The notes under the pieces: generated by a model
Databases searched by the model: none
Seen by the model: the letters and a program-made list of their open reading frames with translations, nothing else
What the model was told of the DNA's origin: nothing
Program-made: the position numbers and the translations under genes
Assembly (NCBI GenBank): GCA_964511575.1
Contig: CAZEFM010000008.1
Coordinates: forward strand, 1 to 64,000
Source of the DNA: CALKHT01 sp964511575
GTDB lineage: Bacteria; Planctomycetota; Phycisphaerae; Phycisphaerales; Phycisphaeraceae
Reading direction: 5' to 3'
DNA: 64,000 nucleotides
Part shown: positions 1-9,280 of the stretch, piece after piece
Numbering within the stretch: position 1 is the first letter of the stretch
Layout of the letters: the number at the start of each line of letters is the position of its first letter

Positions 1-174
1 CGGCACCGCCAAAGCGGATGGTGTGTGGCACCGTCGCTAAGCGTACCCAATCACCCGTTCGTTCACCTCATCCAAATCACCAGATCGCGGACTCGCCAAA
101 TCACCCCTGTGGTCGTCGTGATCGTGCTTAACGTCGTGCTCACCGCCATGCAGATCAAATCCGCGCTCTTTTGA
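1..174 (+). other. possible 3' end of a gene entering the window
   Basis: A frame open from the first base runs to a TGA at 172-174. It ends in a hydrophobic stretch (ITPVVVVIVLNVVLTAMQ) that could be a last transmembrane helix. The other two forward frames also stay open for part of this stretch, so the coding call is weak. No family is recognised. The remaining bases to the next gene at 279 hold no clear signal apart from its weak ribosome binding site. Confidence 0.25.
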
Positions 175-278
175 AGCACACGCGTGCAGCCTGGCGTCCT
201 TGCGTTTGCTCCGCATCCCCGTGGTGTTGGAATCCGCATTTCACCTCAACTGCGACCCGCTCACGCTATCCTTAAGGC

Positions 279-2021
279 ATGGCTGAGAACAATCGACAGA
301 TTGCGGGCATCTTTCAGCAGATGGCGGATATTCTCGAGCTCACCGATGGGAACCGGTTTCGCATCAACGCCTTTGTGCGGGCGGCCCGGACGATTGACGA
401 GCTGACGCAGGATGTGGCGGAGATCGACCGCAAGGAGCTGAGCACCATTCCCGGCATCGGCAAGGGCACGGCTGAGCGGATCGCGGAGTTTCTGGAGACA
501 GGGCAGATCGCCGAGCATCAGAAGCTGGCGGCGCAGGTGCCGGCGGGGTTGCTGAAGCTGCTGTCGATTCCGGGGCTGGGACCGAAGACGGTGGCGCAGC
601 TCTGGAAGGAACGCGGCATCACGGGGGAGGATGACCTGCGCAAGGCGCTGGATGATGGCACGCTGGTTGGGCTGCGGGGGATGGGCGAGAAGAAGATCGA
701 GAACATTCGAAAGAACATTGCGTTCATCGCGACGGCGGGGCTGCGCGCACGGATCGGCAAGGCGATGCCGCTGGCGAAGTGGTTCATTGAAAAGCTTGAG
801 AAGATGAAGCCGGTGGATAAGGCGGGGTTTGCCGGGTGTTTGCGGCGTGGGCGGGAGACGATCGGGGACATCGACCTGCTCGTCGCAGCGGATCCGAAGG
901 ATGCACGCCGGATCAGCGATGCATTCATCAAGCTCGCGCCGGTGGCGGAGGTGATCGGCAGCGGTGAGACGAAGACATCGGTGCGCGTGAAGGAGGAGAT
1001 GGGCGGGTTGCAGGTGGATCTGCGCATCGTGCCGGCGGAAAGTTTCGGCGCGGCGCTGCTGTATTTCACGGGGTCGAAGGACCACAACATCCAACTGCGC
1101 GAACGGGCGATCAAGCGGAAGATGCTGCTGAACGAGTACGGCCTGTTCGATGCGGATGAGAAGCTGGTGGCGGGTGAGACGGAGGAGGCGGTGTACAAGG
1201 CGCTGGGGCTGGCGTGGGTGCCACCTGAGCTGCGCGAGGCGCGCGGGGAGGTTGAGCTGGCGGAAGCGGATAAGCTGCCGCGGCTGATCGAGCTGTCGGA
1301 CATCAAAGCGGAACTGCACACGCACACGACGGCGAGCGATGGGACGTGGTCGATCCGTGAACTGGCGGAAGCGGCGGCGGCGCGCGGGTTTCACACGGTG
1401 GCGGTGACGGACCACTCCAAGTCGCAGGTGCAGGCGCGCGGGCTGACGCTGGAGCGATTGGAAGCGCACATCGAGCAGGTGCGCGAGGTCGCGGCCGCGA
1501 TGAAGGACACGATCACCATCCTGGCCGGCAGCGAGGTGGATATTCTCAGCGATGGCGCGCTGGATTACCCGGACACGATTCTCAAGGAACTGGATGTGGT
1601 GGTGGCATCGCCTCACGCGGCGCTGACGCAGGACAGCGCAAAGGCGACGAAGCGGCTGCTCGCGGCGATCGAGAACCCGTACGTGACGATTCTGGGGCAT
1701 CCGACCGGTCGCATTATTGGCAGGCGCGAGGGACTGAGCCCGGACATCGGCAAGATCGCGAAGGCGGCGGCGCAGCGCGGCATCGCGCTGGAGATCAACG
1801 CCAACCATTATCGGCTGGACCTGCGCGACACGCATGTGCGCGTGGCGCTGGAGGCGGGAGCGAAGATCGCCATCAACACCGATGCCCACGGCCCGGCTGA
1901 TCTGGATGAACTGACCTACGGCGTGCTGACCGCGCGGCGCGGCGGGGCGACGAAAGATGATGTGATCAACTGCTATTCGCGTACGGCACTGGCGAAGTGG
2001 CTCCGCAGCACGCGAGGCTGA
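279..2021 (+). CDS. polX: DNA polymerase X family protein with PHP domain (PolX)
   Basis: Family X DNA polymerase that fills short gaps in base excision repair and, in bacteria, also carries a PHP-type 3'-5' exonuclease/phosphoesterase domain. The 580 residues match the usual length of about 570-580. Three helix-hairpin-helix motifs appear (IPGIGKGTAERI near residue 53, IPGLGPKTVAQL near 93, LRGMGEKKIENI near 128). The nucleotidyltransferase motif IGDIDLLV with paired Asp lies near 197-204. The C-terminal PHP domain starts with ELHTHTTASDG near 345 and continues with VTDHS near 375 and a late NTDAHG. The start ATG follows a short AAGG. It is a cytoplasmic repair enzyme and appears to be monocistronic. 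Confidence 0.96.
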   Translation: MAENNRQIAGIFQQMADILELTDGNRFRINAFVRAARTIDELTQDVAEIDRKELSTIPGIGKGTAERIAEFLETGQIAEHQKLAAQVPAGLLKLLSIPGLGPKTVAQLWKERGITGEDDLRKALDDGTLVGLRGMGEKKIENIRKNIAFIATAGLRARIGKAMPLAKWFIEKLEKMKPVDKAGFAGCLRRGRETIGDIDLLVAADPKDARRISDAFIKLAPVAEVIGSGETKTSVRVKEEMGGLQVDLRIVPAESFGAALLYFTGSKDHNIQLRERAIKRKMLLNEYGLFDADEKLVAGETEEAVYKALGLAWVPPELREARGEVELAEADKLPRLIELSDIKAELHTHTTASDGTWSIRELAEAAAARGFHTVAVTDHSKSQVQARGLTLERLEAHIEQVREVAAAMKDTITILAGSEVDILSDGALDYPDTILKELDVVVASPHAALTQDSAKATKRLLAAIENPYVTILGHPTGRIIGRREGLSPDIGKIAKAAAQRGIALEINANHYRLDLRDTHVRVALEAGAKIAINTDAHGPADLDELTYGVLTARRGGATKDDVINCYSRTALAKWLRSTRG

Positions 2022-2068
2022 GGATAGAGGACAGAGGTCGGAAGACAGAGGATGGCGATCGGAGGTCA
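2021..2068 (+). repeat. GA-rich degenerate extragenic repeat, copy 1
   Basis: Directly after the polX stop codon lies a purine-rich stretch built of imperfect GAGGA/CAGAGG units. The 33 bases at 2036-2068 match the reverse complement of 28701-28733 at 26 of 33 positions by eye. Both copies sit at the 3' end of a gene. No function is known to me, and it is not a coding feature. Confidence 0.5.
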
Positions 2069-2130
2069 AATGTTGATTGCGGGCTTCTGCTTATAGAATG
2101 TGAGGTGTTGCCGCTCGGGGAAGGTTGGGC

Positions 2131-2535
2131 ATGAAGCATTTCATGGTGTTGGGTTTGTTGGTGGGGGTGTTGGGGTTGTCGGGTTGTCCGGCGACGCCGA
2201 CGGTGGATGACGGGGGGACGGTGGGGGTGGGTGTGCGGCCGCTGGGGAGTCCGGACAACCCGGTGCGGTGCGAGTTGCTTGCGGGAGAGATTGCCTATCT
2301 GGAGCGGCTGCGGTGTCCCGATGGATCGGTGCCGATGTTTCATCGCATCGGCAGCTTCGGCGTGGGGCCTCACGGCAACATCATGGACGGCTACCGTGTG
2401 CGCTGCCACCCTGACGAAGAGGGCGTGGTTGTCTTCATGGACATGTACCACCCCGGGCATGTCGAAACCGCGCCGGTGCCGGGCTTCACGATTGTCGATC
2501 CGAAGCACCAGGCGGTTGATGCGGCGGCCGATTGA
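2131..2535 (+). CDS. small predicted lipoprotein, unknown function
   Basis: A protein of 134 residues with a lipoprotein signal: MKHFMVLGLLVGVLGLSGC, where LSGC is a good lipobox. The mature part starts at the Cys and has no family I recognise. It contains four further Cys-free glycine- and proline-rich segments and a central stretch with His and Asp (GSFGVGPHGNIMDG). The ATG at 2131 is preferred over an in-frame TTG two codons upstream, because a GGGGAAGG ribosome binding site sits directly before it. It is probably exported and anchored in a membrane. It converges with the TPR gene downstream, so the two are not co-transcribed. Confidence 0.75.
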   Translation: MKHFMVLGLLVGVLGLSGCPATPTVDDGGTVGVGVRPLGSPDNPVRCELLAGEIAYLERLRCPDGSVPMFHRIGSFGVGPHGNIMDGYRVRCHPDEEGVVVFMDMYHPGHVETAPVPGFTIVDPKHQAVDAAAD

Positions 2536-2555
2536 TCGGCTGAGCTGGTGTGCCG

Positions 2556-5500
2556 TTATCGCCGGTCCGCGTTCATAAGTGGTTCATCGGGTTGGCTACG
2601 CAGCACGGCTTCGCGTTCGTGGTATTGCGCCCATGCGTTCTGGTTGCGCTGGCGGTAGACGGCGGCGATGTGCAGGTGCGCATCGGGGTGGTCGCGCAGG
2701 TGAGGGATCGCCTGTTGCAGGAGTTTGAGCGCGGCCGCGTTGTTGCCGCGCTTGTGTTCGATCCAGCCGAGCGTGTCGAGGACGAAGGCGTTGGCGGCAT
2801 CGTCGGTTTCCATGGCGTCGCGCACCTGCATGGCGATGCGATACGCTTCGTCCAGTCGTTGCGGCCGATGCTCCGCGAGCAAATACGCCAGGTCGTTGCC
2901 GACGATGGTACGCATCATGCTGTCGTGCTGATAGATCGTGGCGAAGGTGTCGATGGCGCGGTTGAAGTCGCCTGCGCGTTCGTAGGCCTGGCCGAGGTAG
3001 TAGCGGACGAAGAGGTTGTCCGGCTCACGCTGGGCGAGGCGTTCGATGGCGGCGAGACTGGCGGTCATGTCGCCGTTGCGTTGATGTTGTCGCGCTTCTT
3101 CATAGAGGCGCAGGCCGACGGGCAGGGCGTTGTGATCGGGCAATTCATCGGCAAGCTGCGCGAGCAGGCTGAAGGCGACGACGGCGTGGGGGTCGACGTC
3201 GACGGCACGCTGGCAACTGTGTTTCGCCAGCGTGATGAGGCCGGCGTCGGCGGCAAGCATCGCCAGCGCGACGTGGCGATGTGCCTCGGCGGAAGTGCTT
3301 GAAGCGGTGGGGGCGGACTGCAGCGCATCGAGCAGGTCGCGTTGGAAGATGGTGCGGTGTGGCTGCAGGGTTTGGGCCGCCTGCCGCGCGGCAGCGGTGT
3401 CGTGACGCATCATCGCGATGATGTATCGCAGGAGCGGCGTGGAGGGTGTGGCGTTACGATCGATGGGACGATCGACCAGTGCGGCGAGCAGCGGTCCGCC
3501 GGGCAACCGTGCGAACTTTGCATCGGCATCGTAGCGTTGCTGCGCCGCATCACGATCGTTGCGCGCCAGATGCAGAAGCAGCAGCACTTCGTTGAGTGGC
3601 GTCGCATCGTCCATGAGCGGTTGCAGCGCTTCGCCCGCCTGCAGCGCCGCCGACCAGTCCTGCCGCTGCACCTGCATCGCCAGCCGCATGGTGAGCCACT
3701 GCCGGCGCATCGTGGGCGGAAGGTCATCGAGCGTGACCCATTCATCGAACCAGCGCAGCAGGTCGTGATGGCGCGGGTTGTCAGGTGCAAGGGTGAGCAA
3801 CCACTGGATAACCACGGGGGCGGTGACGGGATCCTCCGCGAGTTGGCGCAGTCGTGCGCCGGCTTCTTCGCCGCGTTCGGCCGCAAGGTCGATCTGCGCC
3901 ATCATCGTTTGTGCCGCGGCATACTGCGGGGCGGCGCGGTTGATGTGTCGCAGTTTGTCGTACGCGCGCTGTGGTTCCTCCAGCGCCAACCAGCCCTGTG
4001 CGAGCTGCAGCAGCGCTGCGCCGTCGCGCGGTGCGGCCAGAGGTTCAAGCCGATCCAACGTTTCGCGCGCCATGCGGCGAAGCCCCACGGTGAGGTAGAG
4101 TTGCCCCAGCCCGGTGAGGGATGCGATCTGCCCTTCGTAACCCAATTCGCCCATGCGAATGAGCGTTGCCTCGGCGGCGGGGTAGTCGTGCTGACGCAAC
4201 TGGATATCCGCCAGCGCCTGTCGCGATGCGACGCTGCGGGTGTCGATGGCGATGATGGCGCGGTACGCCGTGGCGGCATCGTCCAACCGATTCATGCTCG
4301 ACAGCAGTTCGGCGCGCCACGTCATCATGGCTGTGTGATTCGGCTCGCGCGCCAGCCAGCGGTCGACAAGCTGCAAGGCACGTTCGTGCTGCTGCGCGCG
4401 GGTGAGTCGCTTGATCACTTCCAGCGCCAGCGCCTGTTTGTCCGGGTCGAGCCGTTCGGCGAGCGCGTGCAGCTTTGCATGCGCTGCGTCCGTTTCGCCC
4501 TGCTCCATGAGCAGATCGATCTGCAGCAGCGTCGCTTCATCGGCGAGCGTGTCGGCGGCGATGAGCTTGTCGAGCGTCGCCAGTGCGGCCGGCGCATCGC
4601 CAAGCTGCAGCTGCGCATCGGCGATCGTCCGGGCGGCGAGCACCGCCAACCCGCTGCGCTGCGCGATCAGGTTGTCCAGGTCATCGTTGAGCAGCGTGAT
4701 CGCCTGTTGCGGATCGCCCATGGCGGTGTGAAGGTTGGCCCGTGCAAGCGTCGCCAGTGCCGTGTTGGCGGTGCGTGTTTCGTCGAGATAAGCGAGCGCC
4801 TGCGAGGCGCGGTTGTGTCGCACATAGAACGCCGTCCACGTCTGGTACGCCTGCGCGCTGTGCGGTTGCCTGCTGAGGAATGCGTTCATGTGTGCCGCGG
4901 CCTGATCGAGTTGCTCGCGACGTTCATGGATGGCGCTGAGCAGCAGGTTCATCAGCGGGTCGTTGTTGCCGGCCGCGATGCTGCGCTCGCAGATGCCGGC
5001 CGCATCGTTGAGCCGATCGTCCGCCATGCGCGTCAGCGCCAATAGCAGCGGCCACTCCTGTTCGTTGAGTTGACGTGGCTGCACCTGCTGCAGGTGATGG
5101 GCGACCTGTTCGTGTCGGCCGAGCAGGTGATACACGCGGATCGCCATATCCCGCGCCGCGATGTTGTGTGGGGCGAGGCGAACGGCTTCCTCGATCTGCA
5201 CCAGCGCGCCGTTGACATCGTTGAGCCCGATCAGCGCATGCGCCAGAAGCAGACGTGCCTGATGCTGGCGCGGTTGCGCCTGAACAACCGTCTGCAGCGA
5301 GGCCGCGGCAGTGTCGTATGATCCGCGCGACAACTCCCACCGCCCCAGCAGATAGTTCACGCCCACATGGTTCGGCTGCGCGGCGGCGAGCTGTTGAAGC
5401 AGTTCACCCGCCTCGTCGCGCTTGTCCTGTGCCAGCATCGCTTCGGCAAGCGCGAGCCGTACCTCGAACGTCTCCGGCTGCTGTTCACTGAGCGCGCGGG

Positions 5501-7115
5501 CAAACGCCTCCACCTTGTCGTAACGATGAAGAAAGCGGTAGCCTTCCACGAGCATGGTCAGATGTGCGGCATCGTGCGGCTGAAGCGCCTCCACCTGCTG
5601 CAGCACCCGGGCGACGGCGGAACGGTTGCCGCGCGTACGCTCCAGTTGCAGCTTCAGCGCCAGCACCTGCGCATCGTCCGGTGTGCGGTTGTACAGCTCC
5701 TGAATATAAGGTTCGGCATCGGTGATCTGCCCCAGCCGCACCAGTGTCTGCATGTATGCGTAGCGTGTGTCGGGGTTGCCCGGGTCGAGTTGCATCGCCA
5801 TGCGCAACGGTCGACGCGCCGAAGCGAAGTCACCCTTGGCAAGCAGTGTGCGGCCGTACAGCGACTGCACGTTCACCGATTCGGGCATCGCGTTGCTCAA
5901 CCACGTCAAATGCTTTTCCGCTTCGTCGAACTGCTTCAGTTGATAGGCGCACAGGGCAAGCAGATATGCGGTGTCGCGATGGCCCGGCTGCTGGGCGGCG
6001 GCACGGCGAAGCACCGTTTGTGCCCGCTCCCATTCGCCATCGAGCAGCATCAGTCGCGCCCCGGCAAGGTGATGGGGCGCGGTGTCGCGCTGCGAGGGGA
6101 TCACACGCTCGCGCAACGTCGTGCCAAGCTGCTTCAGGGCGGCCCGCTCCCGCGCATCATCCGGAATGGTGATGAGCGCCACCAGCACCGTGTCGATCAA
6201 ATCGGCGGGCAGGGCGGCTTCCTCGGCGAGACGCTCGGCCGTCTGCCAGATCGTGTCCCACTGCCGCTGCTGCACAAGCAGTCGCACGTACATCGCCGCG
6301 GCATCGGCGTGACGGGGATCGGTGGCAAAGGCACGCTCGAGGTGCTGCACCGCTTCCACGATGCGCGCTTCTGCCTGCGCGATGAACTGTTCTTTGGCCG
6401 GGCCGTGCGCCTGATCGAACAACTCCATGCTGCGGCTGTGCTGGCGCGGCGGCTCCGCCAGTTCCTCCGGGTCGACGGTGTCGTTCTCCCTGTCGGCATC
6501 GGCGCGCAGCAGCGAACGCGGATCGTTGGCCAAGGCATACAGTCGGCGGGCGTCCAGCTCCGCCAGTTGCGCGCGCAGGTAGGCGGCGGCTGCGATGTCG
6601 CTGTGCTGCTCGTGCCACGCCGCCTGCTTCTCGCCGAACGTGAGCGCGGCTTCAAACGTTTCGTGCGCACTCGATCGTTCGGGGATGCGCTCGCGCAGCA
6701 GGTGGCTCATGCGGCGTACCGACCATTCACTCAGGAGCGCGCGCAGCTCGGGCCGGTCGGGTTCGTGGGCCTGCACACGTTCAAAGGTGCGCATTGCCGG
6801 GTCGAACTGCTCCATTTGCATCTGCGCTTCGCCGCGGATGAGCAGGGCATCCATGTTGGCGGCGTCCTGCTGCAGCACCTTTTTGGCTTCTTCGAACGCC
6901 AGATCGGGTCGGCCGTTGTCCAGAGCAATGCGCGCCTGCGCCAAAAGATGCTGCACATCCTCGCGGCAGGCGGTTGTCGACAACAGCACCGTCGCTACCA
7001 ACAGCAGCGACAACACCGTCCGCCCGACATGCATCAATCGTTGGACCGATGAAGCATGTCGATCGTGCCGTGGCGTGGGAACTCCGTCCGTCTGGGGGTG
7101 GATTGTTCGCGTCAC
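2556..7115 (-). CDS. giant TPR-repeat lipoprotein, PEP-CTERM system (PrsT-like)
   Basis: A 1519-residue protein made almost entirely of tetratricopeptide repeats, with the pattern A..Y...L...P near-continuous from about residue 50 to the end. The N-terminus has a basic lead and then the hydrophobic run VLSLLLVATVLLSTTAC, whose Cys fits a lipobox, so it is probably an exported lipoprotein. Proteins of this type (PrsT family, usually about 900 residues) accompany exosortases in PEP-CTERM/polysaccharide loci, where they are thought to scaffold export or sorting. The GTG start is favoured because it overlaps the exosortase stop (GTGA) and has GAAGGA upstream. The overlap implies translational coupling with the exosortase. 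It is far longer than the usual family member. The specific role is inferred from context. Confidence 0.85.
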   Translation of the reverse strand: MTRTIHPQTDGVPTPRHDRHASSVQRLMHVGRTVLSLLLVATVLLSTTACREDVQHLLAQARIALDNGRPDLAFEEAKKVLQQDAANMDALLIRGEAQMQMEQFDPAMRTFERVQAHEPDRPELRALLSEWSVRRMSHLLRERIPERSSAHETFEAALTFGEKQAAWHEQHSDIAAAAYLRAQLAELDARRLYALANDPRSLLRADADRENDTVDPEELAEPPRQHSRSMELFDQAHGPAKEQFIAQAEARIVEAVQHLERAFATDPRHADAAAMYVRLLVQQRQWDTIWQTAERLAEEAALPADLIDTVLVALITIPDDARERAALKQLGTTLRERVIPSQRDTAPHHLAGARLMLLDGEWERAQTVLRRAAAQQPGHRDTAYLLALCAYQLKQFDEAEKHLTWLSNAMPESVNVQSLYGRTLLAKGDFASARRPLRMAMQLDPGNPDTRYAYMQTLVRLGQITDAEPYIQELYNRTPDDAQVLALKLQLERTRGNRSAVARVLQQVEALQPHDAAHLTMLVEGYRFLHRYDKVEAFARALSEQQPETFEVRLALAEAMLAQDKRDEAGELLQQLAAAQPNHVGVNYLLGRWELSRGSYDTAAASLQTVVQAQPRQHQARLLLAHALIGLNDVNGALVQIEEAVRLAPHNIAARDMAIRVYHLLGRHEQVAHHLQQVQPRQLNEQEWPLLLALTRMADDRLNDAAGICERSIAAGNNDPLMNLLLSAIHERREQLDQAAAHMNAFLSRQPHSAQAYQTWTAFYVRHNRASQALAYLDETRTANTALATLARANLHTAMGDPQQAITLLNDDLDNLIAQRSGLAVLAARTIADAQLQLGDAPAALATLDKLIAADTLADEATLLQIDLLMEQGETDAAHAKLHALAERLDPDKQALALEVIKRLTRAQQHERALQLVDRWLAREPNHTAMMTWRAELLSSMNRLDDAATAYRAIIAIDTRSVASRQALADIQLRQHDYPAAEATLIRMGELGYEGQIASLTGLGQLYLTVGLRRMARETLDRLEPLAAPRDGAALLQLAQGWLALEEPQRAYDKLRHINRAAPQYAAAQTMMAQIDLAAERGEEAGARLRQLAEDPVTAPVVIQWLLTLAPDNPRHHDLLRWFDEWVTLDDLPPTMRRQWLTMRLAMQVQRQDWSAALQAGEALQPLMDDATPLNEVLLLLHLARNDRDAAQQRYDADAKFARLPGGPLLAALVDRPIDRNATPSTPLLRYIIAMMRHDTAAARQAAQTLQPHRTIFQRDLLDALQSAPTASSTSAEAHRHVALAMLAADAGLITLAKHSCQRAVDVDPHAVVAFSLLAQLADELPDHNALPVGLRLYEEARQHQRNGDMTASLAAIERLAQREPDNLFVRYYLGQAYERAGDFNRAIDTFATIYQHDSMMRTIVGNDLAYLLAEHRPQRLDEAYRIAMQVRDAMETDDAANAFVLDTLGWIEHKRGNNAAALKLLQQAIPHLRDHPDAHLHIAAVYRQRNQNAWAQYHEREAVLRSQPDEPLMNADRR

Positions 7116-8827
7116 CGCAGGGTTTCCTTCAAATGGGGCATCAACGTTCGGATTGCGTCTTCCAGGGTTTGTCGGCTGGCGTTTTCATCGCGGTGTTCGA
7201 TGGGCACGGTGAAGCGGATGAGTCCGCCTGCGGTGCTTCCACCGCGTATGCCGTTCCAGAAGATGGTGCTCTGCTGCATGATGTAGCTGGTGGTGTAGTC
7301 GTTGCCGCACTGAAAGACGTAGCCGTGCAGGGTGAGCGTGGTGTCGCGCTGGGTGACCAGTTCGCGCATCGCCAGCGTGCCGATGCCCGGGACATCGATG
7401 CGCAGGGGTCGGTCGGCAACGATCTGCTGCCCCGCGCCTTCGAGGCACACCTCGGGCGCATGCGCGCCGTTGCGGATGTTGTTGCTGAAGACGATGAGCA
7501 GCTCGAAGCCCTGCGGCAGCGATGCGGAGGTGTAGCGGCGGTACAGGTAATCGTTCGTTTCCAGCAACATGAGCGTGCGTTTGTCCAGTTCAAAGTCCTG
7601 GCCGACGAACGATTCGCCGTTGAGCGTGATGGTTTGCGGCACGGCATGACGGGCGGTGTCGGAGATGTTCGCCTGAACCGGTGTGCCGACGGCATGAAGG
7701 CTCAGCGCGGCGGTGAGGATGAGCAGCACGACGGGCAGAATGACGATGCGCGGTTGTCCGCCGCGCGGCAGACGCGACAGATAGGGCAGCAGCCGATCAT
7801 CCGTCCAGTCACGGTTCAGGGCTCTGCCGAGCGCCATGATGATGGCTTCGATGGCGAAGAGCAGGGCGAGCGCCAGGCCGAAGACGGCGAGGCCGGACAG
7901 GTCGTGGAACCATGCGCCTTCGCCGGCGGCATCGGTGCCGTAGTGATGCGCCACGACGTTGAGCCCGGTGATCCGCACGACATTGCACGCCAGCGCCACC
8001 GGCACCGCCATGGCGAGCATCACCAGCCGCCACACGCCTTTCACCCGGCACACCACGGCAAAGAGTGAAGCGAAGAAAACCAGCGCGATGAGACTGCGCA
8101 GCCCGCCACAGACGTTTTCAACAATGAGCGTTTTGGAAGCACCGGAAGCATCGGGCTGGAGGTAGACGAAGCTGCCATCGAGGATCGCCGGCACGCCGAA
8201 CAGATGACGCGTGAGCCATACTCCCGCTTCGCTGGCGATGAACTTGAGCTTGAGATTGAGCATGGCAATGGTGCTCATGGGCAGCGGCACCATGAACAGG
8301 AGAAAGACGATGGGCACGGCATAGGCGCGCGCCAACGGCCACCCACCCCACAACAGCACCAGCGCCCCGAGCACCCCCACGAGACAGAACCCCGAGAGAA
8401 ACTTCACGCGGAAGTAGACGCCCACAAGGTGCAGGACGATGCTGGCGAGGAGGATGGCCCACCCGGCGAGCGTGGCGGTGGCGGTGCGTTGCGACGGCAG
8501 GCCGACGCGGCGATGAATGTATAGGGCGATGCCGATGCAGATGAGCGGTACGAGCGGGCCGTGCGTGTAATAGGAGTCGCCGTTGGTCAATCGCTCCCAG
8601 AGCGGCAGGTCGGTCGCGCCCCAGACGGGGAACCATCGGGTGCGCCAGATTTCGTAGTAGCTGGGAATCCACGCCAGGAGGATCGCCGCGGCCGCGAGGA
8701 CGGCCATCATCGGCGACAGCCACTTCTGCCAGGGCAGCGTGGGCGCGAGGCTTCGGGGGTGATGTTGCGCGGAAGGGGTGTGCGGTGTGCAATCCGCAGC
8801 ATGTCTTGCCGCGTCTTCGACGTTCAT
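7112..8827 (-). CDS. exosortase fused to an EpsI-type C-terminal domain
   Basis: A multi-pass membrane transpeptidase-like enzyme that is expected to cut and re-anchor proteins with PEP-CTERM tails. The three catalytic residues of the exosortase family are visible: Cys240 in VENVCGGLRSL, Arg285 in CNVVRITGLNVV and His308 in AWFHDLSG. About eight hydrophobic segments span residues 38-345. From roughly residue 400 the protein becomes soluble and resembles EpsI/DUF3485 (GFELLIVFSNN, HAPEVCLEGAG), so the polypeptide is an exosortase-EpsI fusion. The start at 8827 (MNVEDAARH) is chosen because the 105 in-frame residues upstream are low-complexity and Arg-rich. It forms an operon with the TPR lipoprotein. 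Confidence 0.93.
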   Translation of the reverse strand: MNVEDAARHAADCTPHTPSAQHHPRSLAPTLPWQKWLSPMMAVLAAAAILLAWIPSYYEIWRTRWFPVWGATDLPLWERLTNGDSYYTHGPLVPLICIGIALYIHRRVGLPSQRTATATLAGWAILLASIVLHLVGVYFRVKFLSGFCLVGVLGALVLLWGGWPLARAYAVPIVFLLFMVPLPMSTIAMLNLKLKFIASEAGVWLTRHLFGVPAILDGSFVYLQPDASGASKTLIVENVCGGLRSLIALVFFASLFAVVCRVKGVWRLVMLAMAVPVALACNVVRITGLNVVAHHYGTDAAGEGAWFHDLSGLAVFGLALALLFAIEAIIMALGRALNRDWTDDRLLPYLSRLPRGGQPRIVILPVVLLILTAALSLHAVGTPVQANISDTARHAVPQTITLNGESFVGQDFELDKRTLMLLETNDYLYRRYTSASLPQGFELLIVFSNNIRNGAHAPEVCLEGAGQQIVADRPLRIDVPGIGTLAMRELVTQRDTTLTLHGYVFQCGNDYTTSYIMQQSTIFWNGIRGGSTAGGLIRFTVPIEHRDENASRQTLEDAIRTLMPHLKETLR

Positions 8828-9280
8828 TGTTTGCCCCGTTTCTTCCTTTGCGGTGACCGTTTTGCAATCGTTGCCACGTTGCCGCTGCCGTGATGCTGGG
8901 CGTATCGCTGATTCGCCCGCCCTGCCGAGCCCTATCACGGGCATCAGCAGTTGCCCGCAGGGGGTGCGAACTCCGTGCCAGCGCAGGAGAAACAAGGATG
9001 CGGAAGGCGGCGGGACGGTGATGGAGATTCGTTTGCGGATGCGCGAGCGGCACGGGCCTTGCAGATGGTGGGGCGTCACACGCGGCACGCAGGCGGTTCG
9101 CCATGATGATTGGAGCGCCTGCGTGGACACGGGTTGCGGCACAGGCCGTGGCGCGGCGTTGTGTCGGCAAAACGTGTTGTTCGTCGGACGGGTGAACTCG
9201 AGCGCATTCGTCCGGCGTCAGGCCGACGGGGCGGCAGGGTGGAAAGTTGATGCTCGGGACCACCAACCTGGAGGTGCAGA
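8828..9280. other. divergent intergenic region, no gene seen
   Basis: About 450 bases separate the exosortase gene (leftward) from a PEP-CTERM gene (rightward). The stretch must hold both promoters. A short stem GGGCA/TGCCC with an 8-base loop lies near 8938-8955. The minus-strand frame continues open above the exosortase start, but its composition does not look like protein. I see no tRNA, riboswitch or small gene. Confidence 0.5.

Noticed and set aside
261..2069. Long open frame antisense to polX (602 codons)
   Set aside because: It mirrors the polX frame in GC-rich DNA. The protein is Arg/His-rich with no domain, while polX has full family motifs.
3342..7052. Two long plus-strand frames opposite the TPR gene
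   Set aside because: They are Arg/Gly/His-rich shadows of the TPR repeats on the other strand, with no ribosome binding sites or motifs.
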